DNA of 64,000 nt from Criibacterium bergeronii (GTDB lineage Bacteria > Bacillota > Clostridia > Peptostreptococcales > Filifactoraceae), in contig NZ_MBEW02000002.1 in assembly GCF_001693775.2 (NCBI RefSeq), positions 112,083-176,082 of the forward strand. The letters run 5' to 3'. Below, piece after piece: positions 35,071 to 45,427 of this stretch (position 1 is its first letter; every line of letters starts with the position of its first letter). Under the pieces are notes generated by a model. The model saw only the letters and a list, made by a program, of their open reading frames with translations. It did no database searches and was not told where the DNA came from. Made by a program: the position numbers and the translations under genes.

Positions 35071-36312
35071 TTAATTATTTACTTCTACGCTGTCTTCATC
35101 AACAGGTCTTGGGGTTTTTACTATTTTATCATAATATAATTTATCCATTGCAAGGGCGATGGCATTATCCCCTGATACGTTTGCAGCAGTACCAAAGCTG
35201 TCTTGAGTTAGATATAAAGAAATAAGTAATGATGCCATGCTACCTGATGGGTCAACACCAAGCACTGGTAAAAATGGTAGGGCACTCATAACTGCACCGC
35301 CGGGAGCACCTGGAGCTGCTACCATTGCTACGCCAAGAATTGCGATAAATTGGAACATCAGACCAAAGCTATGAGGCATATCAAACATTACTAGCATTGT
35401 ATAAGTACAAGCAGTAATTGTAATCATAGAACCAGGCATATGGACAGTCGCACATAGAGGTACAACGAATTCTCTTATAGGTTTGCTTACACCATTTTTC
35501 TTTGCTACTCCAACGTTAACTGGTATAGTTGCAGCAGAAGATTGTGTACCTATAGCGGTCATATATCCAGTAACCTGATTTCTCATCCAAGTAAATGGGC
35601 CTTGATGTCTATACGCTCCTGTAATAAGAAACATAGCACTAACATATAATAGATGTAAAATAACGATACATAGGAAAATCTTCCAAAAAATTCCTAAAAC
35701 TATAAATACAGAGCCTGAATAAGACATATTTGCAAAGTTTCCGAAAATAAAATAAGGAAGTAATGGAACTATTGCTACATCAAGGACTTTTACAATTATG
35801 TCGTTGAATTCATCGAATATATGATATAAATATTCTCCCTTTTTAGTTTTAGTTCTTAAATATGAAATACTAATTCCCATCATAAATGCAAAAACTAATG
35901 CTCCTGTTACATCAAGTAGTGGTGATAGTGGAATTTTGAAGATAGGTTCTAGGCTAGCATCTGTTGCATTTTGAATTTTGTCTGCTAAGTCTTTAGTTAT
36001 GAAACTTGGAAAAATGCTGTGTGACATTGTGTAAGATAAAGATCCAGCAATTAAGGTTGATACATAGGAAATACATACTGTTGCTGCCAAAAGTTTTCCG
36101 GCACCTTCGGTAAGTTCTGCGATACCTTTGGTTACAAAAGCCAATATCATAAGTGGGATTATGAATGACAAAAATGAACCAAAGATGGTTGAGAATGTTA
36201 CAGCAATCTGCGTAACAACTGGTGGTAAATATTTACCAACTAGTATACCTAGTATTATAGCAACTATAAGTTTTGGTATCAAACCAAGCGTTACTTTTTT
36301 AGTTTCAGACAT
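35071..36312 (-). CDS. Dicarboxylate/amino acid:cation symporter (DAACS/SLC1 family)
   Basis: The 413-residue membrane protein has about eight helices and two re-entrant loops. Family marks are GTQSSAATIPVNV (the serine-rich HP1 loop), AAPGAPGGAV (HP2 loop) and a C-terminal DSFGTAANVSGDNAIAL, matching the substrate and sodium-binding NMDGT/D-rich region of GltP-like carriers in altered form. Substrate may be glutamate, aspartate, serine/threonine or dicarboxylates. AGGAGGTTTCAA precedes the ATG. It has its own promoter and terminator and is monocistronic. Confidence 0.9.
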   Translation of the reverse strand: MSETKKVTLGLIPKLIVAIILGILVGKYLPPVVTQIAVTFSTIFGSFLSFIIPLMILAFVTKGIAELTEGAGKLLAATVCISYVSTLIAGSLSYTMSHSIFPSFITKDLADKIQNATDASLEPIFKIPLSPLLDVTGALVFAFMMGISISYLRTKTKKGEYLYHIFDEFNDIIVKVLDVAIVPLLPYFIFGNFANMSYSGSVFIVLGIFWKIFLCIVILHLLYVSAMFLITGAYRHQGPFTWMRNQVTGYMTAIGTQSSAATIPVNVGVAKKNGVSKPIREFVVPLCATVHMPGSMITITACTYTMLVMFDMPHSFGLMFQFIAILGVAMVAAPGAPGGAVMSALPFLPVLGVDPSGSMASLLISLYLTQDSFGTAANVSGDNAIALAMDKLYYDKIVKTPRPVDEDSVEVNN

Positions 36313-36350
36313 TTGAAACCTCCTAAAAAATAAAATTATAAACCCAATTT

Positions 36351-36379
36351 ATTATATATTAAATCAGTATTTTTTACAA
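36351..36379 (-). promoter_or_regulatory. Sigma-A-type promoter of the symporter
   Basis: On the minus strand TTGTAA (complement of 36374-36379) and a perfect TATAAT (complement of 36351-36356) are 17 bp apart, about 40 nt before the ATG. Confidence 0.75.
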
Positions 36380-36444
36380 TTGAAATTTCAATAAAAAATT
36401 AAGTATTAAATATATGAAACATAAGGCATTAATATATGATGGTA

Positions 36445-39400
36445 TTAAAGATTAATCTCAAACTGCTTATTTATGCTTAGAAAATATATAAAGCATTGTG
36501 CAACTTTTTTTTCAAAGGCAGTTTCTATAGCTTGTTTATATAGAAAAAGCTGTTTTGAATATATTTTTGCATGGTCAGGGGCTCGCTGCTCTGTTACGTC
36601 ATCAGTCTTATAATCTATCAGCACAATGTGGTCGCCCTCAACAAAAAATAAATCTATTATCCCTGTAAGCAAGCTACCCTTGTATTTTGTGATAAATGAC
36701 TCTTCCTTAAAAATCTGATTTGAATTGCCAATTCTTTTGTAAAAATCTGATTGGGTAAATTCATAGATGTTTTTTAGCTCTATTAATTCCTTTTCGCTTT
36801 CTTTTATAAATTTTTTGGCTACCATATCTTCTAAATGGCTTTTTAATGAATTGATGTCATATTTTTTTGTAAAGTCAAGTGTCATTAAAAATAAGTGATT
36901 AAGTGTACCGACTTGTTTTTTGTCGACTTGAGTGCTGTTGTAAGGTACATATTCCTTTGTCGGCTCTAAAAGGTAGCTGTCGGGTGTCTTTGACAAGGAG
37001 GTAACACTCACCTTTGCAAGGGTATCAAGGGCGACTTTGTTGGTATAAATAGGAATATATTTTTTTTCTATAAAGTCTGCATTTTTCTCAGCGGTAGAGT
37101 AAACCAGCTCATCCAAGCTATAATATTTATTTGAGTTATGAGCTGACAGTGATTTAACTATATCTTCATAGGAAATTATAGAAAAGTTGAATAAATCTTG
37201 TGAATAAATGCTTTCGTCTATTATTTGCTCTGACAATGCAAAAAGTATAAAATCAAAAAAAGATTTCATATCGCTAAAGTCTCTGTTTAGAGAGCTTTGT
37301 ATAATGTCGCTATATGTTTTATTTGCTGATGAGTCTAGTATTGCATTTATAATCAATTTTTTCTTGGCTCTTGTCAGGGCTACATAAAGTATCCTTATTT
37401 CTTCTGAAATCTGTTCTTTTTTCATGGTTTCAGAAATTAGTTTTTTTGGTAAGGTGGCTATTTTATATCGCTGTTCAACGTCAGTGTAGTCTAAGCCAAT
37501 CCCAAGCTGTGAATGAATTAACACTGCGTCCGATGTATCAGTCCTGTTGATTTTCTTTTGAATGTCATTTAAATATACTACTTCAAACTCCAAGCCTTTT
37601 GATTTGTGGACTGTCATCATTCTAACAATGTTTTGGCTATCAGAGATGTTTTTAGCTGTCATGGAGTCGGATTTGTTGGTTAGAATTGAGTAAATATAGA
37701 TTAAAAAGTAAAACAGGGTTTTGTTTTCGCTTTTCATAAAATCTTTGACTGCAATTTTGACTGTATCAAGGTTATCCAGCCTTAGACTACCTCCGGGCAT
37801 AGTCTTTACAAAATCTTCATAGTAGGTGTCATGAAGTAAAAATTCTATAAATTCGTCAAGAGGCATATAGTTTTGCAAACTGGAATATCTTGAAATTTGT
37901 TCAAAAAATTGTGATAATTTTTTCGATAAATCATCATCATTTTCTTTTTCATATTTGAAAGCGGACTTATAGAAAAATTTTTCTTCTTTGTCAAATATTT
38001 TTATTTGGGTGATTTCTTCGGCACTAAAATTAAATATTCCAGACATCATCACTGAAAGCATTGGTATGTCTTGATAAATATTGTCTACTATTCTTAATAA
38101 ATCAATAAAGATGGCAACCTCTATAACGTCAAATTTTCCGCTGGAATAATCTATGGAAAGTGGTATATTATATTTTTTGAAAACTGTTTCGTAGGTTTGG
38201 CTGACACCTGCAAGTGACCTTCTTAGTATTACGATATCTTTAAAGCTGACCTTTTTGTCGCTTTCTACTAGCTTTAATATGCTTTTGGCGGTGAATTCTG
38301 CCATCAGTTCATCATTTTGGAGCTCTTGTGTAGGTTCATCAAGGTTTTCTTTATCACTTTCCATGTCATTTTTTTCTAAGCTGATTAAATTTACTTGGAT
38401 ATTATTTTTATCGTTATTTTCTTTATTTAGGTCTTTTGTTTTTGGAAAAACCAGCCTTTGACTGGAGTCATACTCCAACAAGGAGGTCTGCTTTACCATT
38501 ATTTTTTCAAAAATTTTGTTGTTAAAATCTAGGATTTGCTTGCTACTTCTAAAGTTTTCTGAGAGGTCGATTTTTTCTGAATTTTCATCAGTTTGATAGC
38601 TTTCATATCTATTGACAAAGTTTTGAGGGTAGGCTAATCTAAATCCATATATGGACTGTTTTACATCTCCTACGAAAAATAAATTGTCATCGGATTTTAG
38701 GCTTTCGATTATGCTGTCTTGCACTTCGTTGGAGTCTTGGTATTCATCATAAAATATATATTCGTAGTTTTCTTTTATTTTATTTCTATTTTGTTCGTCA
38801 TCAAGTAGGGTTAGGGTAAAGTGCTCCAAATCGCTGAAATCAAATATGGATTTTTCTTTTTTTACTTGCGAGTATAGCTCCATAAACTCTAAGGTTAAAT
38901 CTATTAGAGCTTTTACTATTGGGTAGGTTTTTTGCATATATTCAGTCATTTCTTTTGAGCCGGCTGAATATCCTTTTAAATCGGAGATGGCTGTCTTTAT
39001 GATGGAGTCTCTGATTTTTTTTATTCTTTGCTTTTGGAGTTCATCACCATTTTTATCCTTTGAACGTCCAAGTGTTTTGAATTTAAAATTTGAAATTAGC
39101 TCTACATATTCGTCATAGTCAGTATCTATAGAGGTGCTGATTTTTTCTAAAAAATCTTCGTCATTTTTGATTGCCTCATAATAGGGCTGCCAAAAGTTAC
39201 TTGCATCTACTGATAACTTTTGTGTCGTTTCTAAAGTTGTGCTTATTTTTTCTTTTATATAAAGCTTTAATATTTCTAAATATTGATTGCTGTCGTTGTA
39301 TTTTTCAGCCTGCTCATTTAGCCAAGATTTCATATCTTTTTTACTTTGGACAAAGTCATAAATTTTATATACAAGTCTAGTGAGCACCTTGTCATCGCCC

Positions 39401-39894
39401 TTAGCAGAAAAGGTGTTTACAAGGTTCAAAAAAGCTTTGTCATCACTTTCATATTTTTGTAAAAAAATCTGATTTATACACTCTGCTCTCATCATGGCTG
39501 TGGTGGCGGTAGAGCCTACGGAAAAGCTTGGGTCGATATTTAAATATTCAAAGTTTTCTTTTAGTAAATCTATGCAAAAAGAGTGCATAGTCGATATGTT
39601 TGCAGTGGAGGATTTTGCGACTTGCTGACTTAGATGCAGATTATCAGGATTTTTTTCTAAATCATCTGATAATTTTTTTTGAATTCTATTTTTCATTTCA
39701 AAGGCTGCTGCCTTGGTAAAGGTCAAGACAAGCATACTTGAGATATCTTTTTTATCTTTTTCTATTAAATCAACAATCCTTTGAGTAAGTACAGCAGTCT
39801 TACCTGAGCCAGCAGCGGCTGAGATAATTAGATTTTTATTTCTTTCATCAATGGCTTTTTGTTGTGATTTTGTCCAAGAAATTTTTTCACTCAT
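36445..39894 (-). CDS. addA: ATP-dependent helicase/nuclease subunit A
   Basis: AddA is the UvrD-like helicase and 5'-strand nuclease half of AddAB, which resects double-strand breaks for RecA loading. The protein has about 1149 residues. It carries Walker A AAAGSGKTAVL, FDFSDLEHFTL, FYDEYQDSNEVQ, SIYGFRLAYP, MTVHKSKGLEFEVV and LYVALTRAKKKL. The C-terminal nuclease motif is GIIDLFFVEGDHIVLIDYKTD. The start chosen is ATG at 39894, because the in-frame GTG at 39903 is part of the GGAGGTG ribosome binding site. It overlaps addB by 8 nt. Confidence 0.96.
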   Translation of the reverse strand: MSEKISWTKSQQKAIDERNKNLIISAAAGSGKTAVLTQRIVDLIEKDKKDISSMLVLTFTKAAAFEMKNRIQKKLSDDLEKNPDNLHLSQQVAKSSTANISTMHSFCIDLLKENFEYLNIDPSFSVGSTATTAMMRAECINQIFLQKYESDDKAFLNLVNTFSAKGDDKVLTRLVYKIYDFVQSKKDMKSWLNEQAEKYNDSNQYLEILKLYIKEKISTTLETTQKLSVDASNFWQPYYEAIKNDEDFLEKISTSIDTDYDEYVELISNFKFKTLGRSKDKNGDELQKQRIKKIRDSIIKTAISDLKGYSAGSKEMTEYMQKTYPIVKALIDLTLEFMELYSQVKKEKSIFDFSDLEHFTLTLLDDEQNRNKIKENYEYIFYDEYQDSNEVQDSIIESLKSDDNLFFVGDVKQSIYGFRLAYPQNFVNRYESYQTDENSEKIDLSENFRSSKQILDFNNKIFEKIMVKQTSLLEYDSSQRLVFPKTKDLNKENNDKNNIQVNLISLEKNDMESDKENLDEPTQELQNDELMAEFTAKSILKLVESDKKVSFKDIVILRRSLAGVSQTYETVFKKYNIPLSIDYSSGKFDVIEVAIFIDLLRIVDNIYQDIPMLSVMMSGIFNFSAEEITQIKIFDKEEKFFYKSAFKYEKENDDDLSKKLSQFFEQISRYSSLQNYMPLDEFIEFLLHDTYYEDFVKTMPGGSLRLDNLDTVKIAVKDFMKSENKTLFYFLIYIYSILTNKSDSMTAKNISDSQNIVRMMTVHKSKGLEFEVVYLNDIQKKINRTDTSDAVLIHSQLGIGLDYTDVEQRYKIATLPKKLISETMKKEQISEEIRILYVALTRAKKKLIINAILDSSANKTYSDIIQSSLNRDFSDMKSFFDFILFALSEQIIDESIYSQDLFNFSIISYEDIVKSLSAHNSNKYYSLDELVYSTAEKNADFIEKKYIPIYTNKVALDTLAKVSVTSLSKTPDSYLLEPTKEYVPYNSTQVDKKQVGTLNHLFLMTLDFTKKYDINSLKSHLEDMVAKKFIKESEKELIELKNIYEFTQSDFYKRIGNSNQIFKEESFITKYKGSLLTGIIDLFFVEGDHIVLIDYKTDDVTEQRAPDHAKIYSKQLFLYKQAIETAFEKKVAQCFIYFLSINKQFEINL

Positions 39895-42800
39895 TTTTTT
39901 CACCTCCTAAATCAGAGTTTAAGTCATTTAAGGATAGTTTTGTGGCACGTTTTTTTCTATAACCCGGTGTGCGGGAGTCAATTTTACATATGCTTTTGTA
40001 CTGGCAATAATCGCAAGTATTTCCAACAGGGCATGGCTCTATGTTACCATTTAGCATATCCTTTGATAGGGAAGTGATTGAGCTAATTACCATGTCCATT
40101 ATTTGTTTCATTTGATTTTTTGAAACAACACTTGAGCCTTTTAAATCATCACCTTTAATGGTAACGTCTGAAAATTCGGATTTGTCACCCTCAATTAATT
40201 CAAATTTTTGGTAAATATCTTTGTCGTTTACTACTATTCCTTTCATTTTGAGCTGGTCTTGTAGTTTTTTTTCTATTTCATCAAGGCTGTTGGCGTCAAG
40301 GCTTTCATAGGCATTTATCATAGGCAGATACATTGCAGCGTAGGCAGTGCCTGCTCCAAGATTTTCTAGTGCGTAGAGGTAAAAAACTAGCTGAATATTT
40401 GTGCCGTCTACTATTTCTCCAAGATTTATGCTTTTTTTGGAGGATTTGTAATCAATTATTCTGATGTATCTTTCATCGTCTATATTTATGGTGTCAAGCC
40501 TATCAATTTTGCCATGAAGATATATTGTGCCTAGGTCGTCTCCCTTTGTCACATCGATGACTAGCTTAATTGGTTTGATTGAGTATTCAGCGGCTGTAGT
40601 GTTATACTGACCTGCATTTTGCTCTTTTATCATAAAATCAGTGGCTTTGGCTGATATTTTTTTGAGATTATTTAAGATGTTGAGCTGTTTTTTTGAGTTT
40701 GATATGATAATTTTGGAGGTGTTATCTAAAAACTCTTCTGAATTATAAATTTTGTCGACTAAGTTGTCAACGGAGTCTTTTGTCATTTGCTCTATTTTTT
40801 TATTTTTTAAAATCACCTGTTTTGTAAAATTTTCCATGTATTTATGGAGCAAGCTACCTGATGCCAAGGAGTCTATATATATTGACTCTTTTGGCTGAGG
40901 ATGTATCAGATAATTCATAAAGTGAGAAAAAGGGCATGACGCAAAGTTTTGTAGCTCTGATACTGAGGTAGATATAGGTAGATTGTAAATCTGCTTGGTG
41001 CTTTGCTCTGTAATGGTGTGATAGTCATTTTTCCTAAAAGTTGAATTTTTTACAGTTTCGTAATAATTTTTTAGCTTGTCATTTTCTTTGATATAGTTAA
41101 GAAAATTCATCATATTTATAAAGGACTGGCTGTTATTAAATGTAATTTCTTTATTTTCATTGGTGTCAAGCTCTTTTACAATTTCAGGAAGTATTTTGAA
41201 AAGATGGTAAATGCCTGATTTTAAAGTTAGATTATTTGCAAAATCTTTGTCATAGTCAAATGCAATTTCGTCTAGGTCTTTGTGAGTTATAAGCCCCGAA
41301 GTTTTTAAAAGTGGAAATATCGACTTTATTTTTTCTATATAAATAGAGCTGTCTGCACTTGACTGATTTATATCTGTAATGGCGTAGCTAAAATATAGTT
41401 TATCAATACTGCCGGCAAGTAAAGTATATAGGGAGGCTTGCTCCATTTTTTGGTAGTAGGAGCTATCGTTGTTTAAATTTATATTTAGATTTTTAAGGGC
41501 TTGTTTTTCTTTTTCATGTAAAAATACGTCTGTTTCACTCTTGGTCGGGATAAGTGTGTTACTCATTCCGCAGGCGAACAGTATTTTAGAGCCGATGTAT
41601 TTACTGCTGTTAATGTCTATTATAGTGACTGAGTCCACTGTTGGAGGAATGATGGATATTTTTTGGGCGTCTATACAAAGAGATAGCATTTTTTGGTAAG
41701 CGTCAAGGTCTATTTTTTCCTCGCTAAAGGCTGCGTCCATCTTGGTTAGTGTGTCGACTAAAACGTTCCAAGACTGAGATATCTCACCGGCTATTTGTGG
41801 ATATTCGTTTTTTAGGTTTTCTATTTCCAGCTCAATTTTTTCTTGGGCGTTTAGGTCATTTAGAAAGTCTATCAAGGACGATGAAAATTGACTGGAGGTA
41901 GTATTTTTTGTAAAAATATTTTTATATTTTTTGTATATGTCTGTTAATAAGTAATATATTTTTTGTATGTCAGCTTTGCTTTCTTCAAATTCGCCTAAGA
42001 AATATTTATCTTCTGTAAAATATTTTTCACTGATATATGGTCTTTCAGATATGCTCCATTTATACATGAAATTATCCAGTAAATCAATGTCTGACTTGTC
42101 TACATCTAAAAAACCGGTTTTTAATATGCTAAGTGTGTTTTTATAATTTAACCCTTTATCAAAGGCAGATAAGAATGAAAATATTAAGTTTATAATATTT
42201 TCTCCGGTCAAGCTCCTTTTTAAATCTAAGAAGAAGGGTATTTCGTAAAGGGTGAAAAATTTCCTGATTGGCTCTGTATATCCGTCAAGATTGGTGACAG
42301 CTACGCAGATGTCAGAATATTTAATATTTTTGTCCTTTACCAAGCCTCTTATTTTATTTGCTATATAGTCTATCTCTGTTTGAGGATTGTCAAAGGTATA
42401 TAGAAAAATATTTTCAGGCTCTTTTGCATACTTTTTTGAGCCTATTAAGCCGAAATTTGTTTCCAAAAAATGTAAATCTTCTTTTTTTATAAAGGATTTT
42501 TTGAGTTCTTCCGTTTCAAATTTAATATTATTTTCCTCACAAATTTTATTAAGTTGTCTAAAGGTATCTCTTGCAATTTCAAAACTGGTGTCATTAAGCT
42601 CGCTAAAAGGCAAAGTGATTGTAACGTCTTTATCTAAATTTAAAAGTGCAGTTATAAAATTTAGCTCTAGGGCAGTAAAGCTAATATAGGCATCAAAATA
42701 TATGGTGAAATTTTTTCTATTTATGTATTCAGGGATTTTTTGGGTTGTAAATTTTAACCTTGAGCCGTTGTCAATAAATTTGCCTGATAAGGAGTTTTCC

Positions 42801-43285
42801 AGCAATCTATACATATTTGCTATTTCAGAAAGCTTGGTTGACAAATCGTTTGATATTGTTTTATCTTTTGAGGCTTGCTCAAGAGTGCCTGCTGATATGT
42901 CATTTAATTTTAAATTATCAATTAATTTTAGGCTTTTTTGTAAAAACCCATTTTTGTTTAATGAACTGTTGTAAATTGTAAAATTATCCTTGTTATTGTC
43001 TAAGGCTTTATATAGCAGAGCTAATTTTGATACTTCGTCTATGTATTGCTCATTTTGTCCGCCTACGTTCAATATGATGTCGCTTGAAATCCTGTCAAAA
43101 CTCATAATCTTGCAAAAAAATAGTGGCTTTTTAAAAAATTCTGTAGCCAATTTTTCATAAGAAAGGGTTAATTGTTCAGGCACCATCAAATATGCTTTCT
43201 TGCCACTTCTTATATCAGTATCTATTAGATTTAAAATTTTTGTGGTCTTGCCACTTCCGTTTCTTCCTAAAATAATTTTTAGCAT
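39887..43285 (-). CDS. addB: ATP-dependent helicase/nuclease subunit B
   Basis: This 1132-residue protein is the AddB partner. It has N-terminal Walker A GRNGSGKTTKIL, VPEQLTLSYEKLA and a C-terminal RecB-type nuclease domain with GKIDRLDTINIDDERYIRIIDYKSS. Cysteines in FASCPFSHF and in CDYCQYKSIC form the set that holds a [4Fe-4S] cluster in known AddB proteins. AddB recognises Chi and cuts one strand. The gene is the promoter-side partner of addA, with coupled translation at the overlap. Confidence 0.96.
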   Translation of the reverse strand: MLKIILGRNGSGKTTKILNLIDTDIRSGKKAYLMVPEQLTLSYEKLATEFFKKPLFFCKIMSFDRISSDIILNVGGQNEQYIDEVSKLALLYKALDNNKDNFTIYNSSLNKNGFLQKSLKLIDNLKLNDISAGTLEQASKDKTISNDLSTKLSEIANMYRLLENSLSGKFIDNGSRLKFTTQKIPEYINRKNFTIYFDAYISFTALELNFITALLNLDKDVTITLPFSELNDTSFEIARDTFRQLNKICEENNIKFETEELKKSFIKKEDLHFLETNFGLIGSKKYAKEPENIFLYTFDNPQTEIDYIANKIRGLVKDKNIKYSDICVAVTNLDGYTEPIRKFFTLYEIPFFLDLKRSLTGENIINLIFSFLSAFDKGLNYKNTLSILKTGFLDVDKSDIDLLDNFMYKWSISERPYISEKYFTEDKYFLGEFEESKADIQKIYYLLTDIYKKYKNIFTKNTTSSQFSSSLIDFLNDLNAQEKIELEIENLKNEYPQIAGEISQSWNVLVDTLTKMDAAFSEEKIDLDAYQKMLSLCIDAQKISIIPPTVDSVTIIDINSSKYIGSKILFACGMSNTLIPTKSETDVFLHEKEKQALKNLNINLNNDSSYYQKMEQASLYTLLAGSIDKLYFSYAITDINQSSADSSIYIEKIKSIFPLLKTSGLITHKDLDEIAFDYDKDFANNLTLKSGIYHLFKILPEIVKELDTNENKEITFNNSQSFINMMNFLNYIKENDKLKNYYETVKNSTFRKNDYHTITEQSTKQIYNLPISTSVSELQNFASCPFSHFMNYLIHPQPKESIYIDSLASGSLLHKYMENFTKQVILKNKKIEQMTKDSVDNLVDKIYNSEEFLDNTSKIIISNSKKQLNILNNLKKISAKATDFMIKEQNAGQYNTTAAEYSIKPIKLVIDVTKGDDLGTIYLHGKIDRLDTINIDDERYIRIIDYKSSKKSINLGEIVDGTNIQLVFYLYALENLGAGTAYAAMYLPMINAYESLDANSLDEIEKKLQDQLKMKGIVVNDKDIYQKFELIEGDKSEFSDVTIKGDDLKGSSVVSKNQMKQIMDMVISSITSLSKDMLNGNIEPCPVGNTCDYCQYKSICKIDSRTPGYRKKRATKLSLNDLNSDLGGEKNE

Positions 43286-43342
43286 TTTTATTCCTCAAAA
43301 TTAATCATTTTAAAAAAGCACACCGCAGTGTGCAAGTTAATT

Positions 43343-44017
43343 TTATTTAATGTTTGACCAGTTTATCGCATCAAGTCCATGTTGTACCAAAAAATTATTT
43401 GTTTTGCTAAATGGCTTGGAGCCGAAAAATCCTCTACTAGCTGATAGTGGACTAGGGTGAACTCCAGTGATTACTAGGTGCTTAGGGTTGTAAATGTATT
43501 CTGCTTTTTCCTTTGCAAAGTTGCCCCAAAGTATGTAGACAACTGGAGAATTTTTTTCATTTATTTTTCTGACGATTGCATCGGTAAGCTTACTCCAACC
43601 AATTTTTGAATGAGACATAGCCTCAGACGCTCTTACAGTCAATGAGGCGTTTAATAAAAGCACACCTTGTTTTGCAAGGTAAGTAAGATTTCCGTTACCA
43701 AAATTCATTTTTGTACCGATATCGGTTTCTATTTCTTTGTAAATATTTAAAAGTGATGGAGGTAGTTTTACACCATCTTGCACTGAAAACGAAAGCCCAT
43801 GAGCCTGCCCCTGTCCATGATAAGGGTCTTGTCCTAAAATAACAACATTTGTATTTTCGTATGAAGTGTATTTTAATGCGTTAAAAATATCGTGCATATC
43901 CGGATATATAGTTCTTGTAGAGTATTCTTTTTTTAGGATTTCACGAATTTTTAGATAATAATCCTTTTCAAATTCGTCAGCCAATATTTCGTCCCAGTCG
44001 TTACCAATGTGTACCAT
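43343..44017 (-). CDS. ung: Uracil-DNA glycosylase
   Basis: A 224-residue family 1 UDG that removes uracil from DNA at the start of base-excision repair. The catalytic water-activating loop is VVILGQDPYHGQGQAHGLSF, followed by PPSLLNIYKEIETD, GVLLLNASLTVR and the DNA-intercalation loop HPSPLSASRGFFG. AAGGTG precedes the ATG. It lies 8 nt after the TldE-like gene and 57 nt before addB, a run of DNA-repair genes. Confidence 0.97.
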   Translation of the reverse strand: MVHIGNDWDEILADEFEKDYYLKIREILKKEYSTRTIYPDMHDIFNALKYTSYENTNVVILGQDPYHGQGQAHGLSFSVQDGVKLPPSLLNIYKEIETDIGTKMNFGNGNLTYLAKQGVLLLNASLTVRASEAMSHSKIGWSKLTDAIVRKINEKNSPVVYILWGNFAKEKAEYIYNPKHLVITGVHPSPLSASRGFFGSKPFSKTNNFLVQHGLDAINWSNIK

Positions 44018-44025
44018 GTTTCACC

Positions 44026-45192
44026 TTAAAATTTAAAGATTAATCCGTTTGCCATATCTCCTGACAGCTTGTATTTATCTGTAGTACCTACAAAGTTTTC
44101 GCTGAAAAGCTTTTTGATATCAGCTTTGTAAATAAAATCGTCTATTTTGCAAAGACTGTCAGCTAAATTTTTATAAAATGCGGATTTAGCATTTATAGTT
44201 ATAAAGTCGCCATCATATTCTATTTCAGAAAATGGGAGCAGAAGTGCAGATTTTTCATCAAAATCTGTATTAGTAGGCTCAATATATGCACCGATTAAGC
44301 CACAACAAAAATTGTGGTCATTATCCAAGTAAGAGCAAGCTGTATTTTCTGTTTCATATTCTTGCTCAAGTCTTTTATCTGAGTATGGCTTTACAATTTG
44401 CCCGTCTCTTATTAACACATTTTTGTAATATTGATTATATGAACCCTCAAAATCAAAAAAAGCAAGATTTTTATACTTTAGGCTATGTTTATCCTCGTAA
44501 TTTAAAGATGTGTATAGATTAATTTTATCAGAAAAGAGCTGTTTATTTAATAAATTATTTTCTTTGACATATTTTGGGTGCAAAATTTTTTCAAAATAGT
44601 TATAAATTTGCTCATTACTGCTAGGTATTATAAAATATTTGAAATCGGACACCTTTACATTTTCGCTAGGTCTATTTATTGCATTTACAATCTGTAAAAG
44701 CTCAGACTTAATAATTTCTTCGTCTAATTTTTTATAATTTAGAGTAATATTTTGCCCCTTTGATTTCAAATAAAAACTATGCTCCATATCCTCATAATTA
44801 AGATGCAGGCTTACAGAGTTTGTCATATTGTGTGCGAATTCTTGCCTTTTATAAACCAAGCTTGACTCAGAGTCTATTTCTTTTACAGCATTGGAAATAT
44901 TTTCTACAATCGTACTAAGTTCCTTAATGTTATATTTTTGTTTGTTGGCAATTACATTCATTTGCACATTTGAGGACTGAATGTAAGGGTAAAAAATATT
45001 TAAATTTTCACCGGCTTTTTCAAATCCAATCTCATCATCAATAGGCTTTTCGCAGATATACATACCGAGCTTATCATTTTCGTAGAGCTTGTATATGTAA
45101 CTTTCTTTTTTTACAGTATTTATATTAGAAAACTCGCCATACATAGGAGATATTTCAATTATTTTATTTATTATTTCGTATCTTTCTTTCAT
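44026..45192 (-). CDS. Hypothetical protein, possibly divergent TldD/PmbA-like
   Basis: The start is ATG at 45192 (MKERYEII), as the in-frame GTG at 45201 lies within the GGGGTGAT ribosome binding site. The 388-residue product lacks a HExxxH motif. Its C-terminal half (FDFEGSYNQYYKNVLIRDGQIV, LPFSEIEYDGDFITINAK and the closing IYKADIKKLFSENFVGTTDKY) follows the pattern of TldE/PmbA proteins, in particular the 'D...G....K.VLI..G.I' strand pair. That suggests a diverged, catalytically inactive TldE-like protein, but similarity is weak. It leads the ung-addB-addA transcript and is divergent from the nifS-tldD-tldE unit. Confidence 0.4.
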   Translation of the reverse strand: MKERYEIINKIIEISPMYGEFSNINTVKKESYIYKLYENDKLGMYICEKPIDDEIGFEKAGENLNIFYPYIQSSNVQMNVIANKQKYNIKELSTIVENISNAVKEIDSESSLVYKRQEFAHNMTNSVSLHLNYEDMEHSFYLKSKGQNITLNYKKLDEEIIKSELLQIVNAINRPSENVKVSDFKYFIIPSSNEQIYNYFEKILHPKYVKENNLLNKQLFSDKINLYTSLNYEDKHSLKYKNLAFFDFEGSYNQYYKNVLIRDGQIVKPYSDKRLEQEYETENTACSYLDNDHNFCCGLIGAYIEPTNTDFDEKSALLLPFSEIEYDGDFITINAKSAFYKNLADSLCKIDDFIYKADIKKLFSENFVGTTDKYKLSGDMANGLIFKF

Positions 45193-45427
45193 TAATATCA
45201 CCCCTTATGTTGTCTTAAAATATAAATTTAAAAAAGTAATAATGAATACTTTTTTAACTAAATATATTTTAACACTGATTTATCATTTAATCTACAAATA
45301 ATCTCAAGATTAATTATAAAATAATTTTCTTAACAAATACATAAATTTGAATAAAATACCTACTCATATTTTGCACAAGTGTGATAAAATAATTATATAA
45401 AGAAAAAAATAAAAGGATTGGAGAAAA

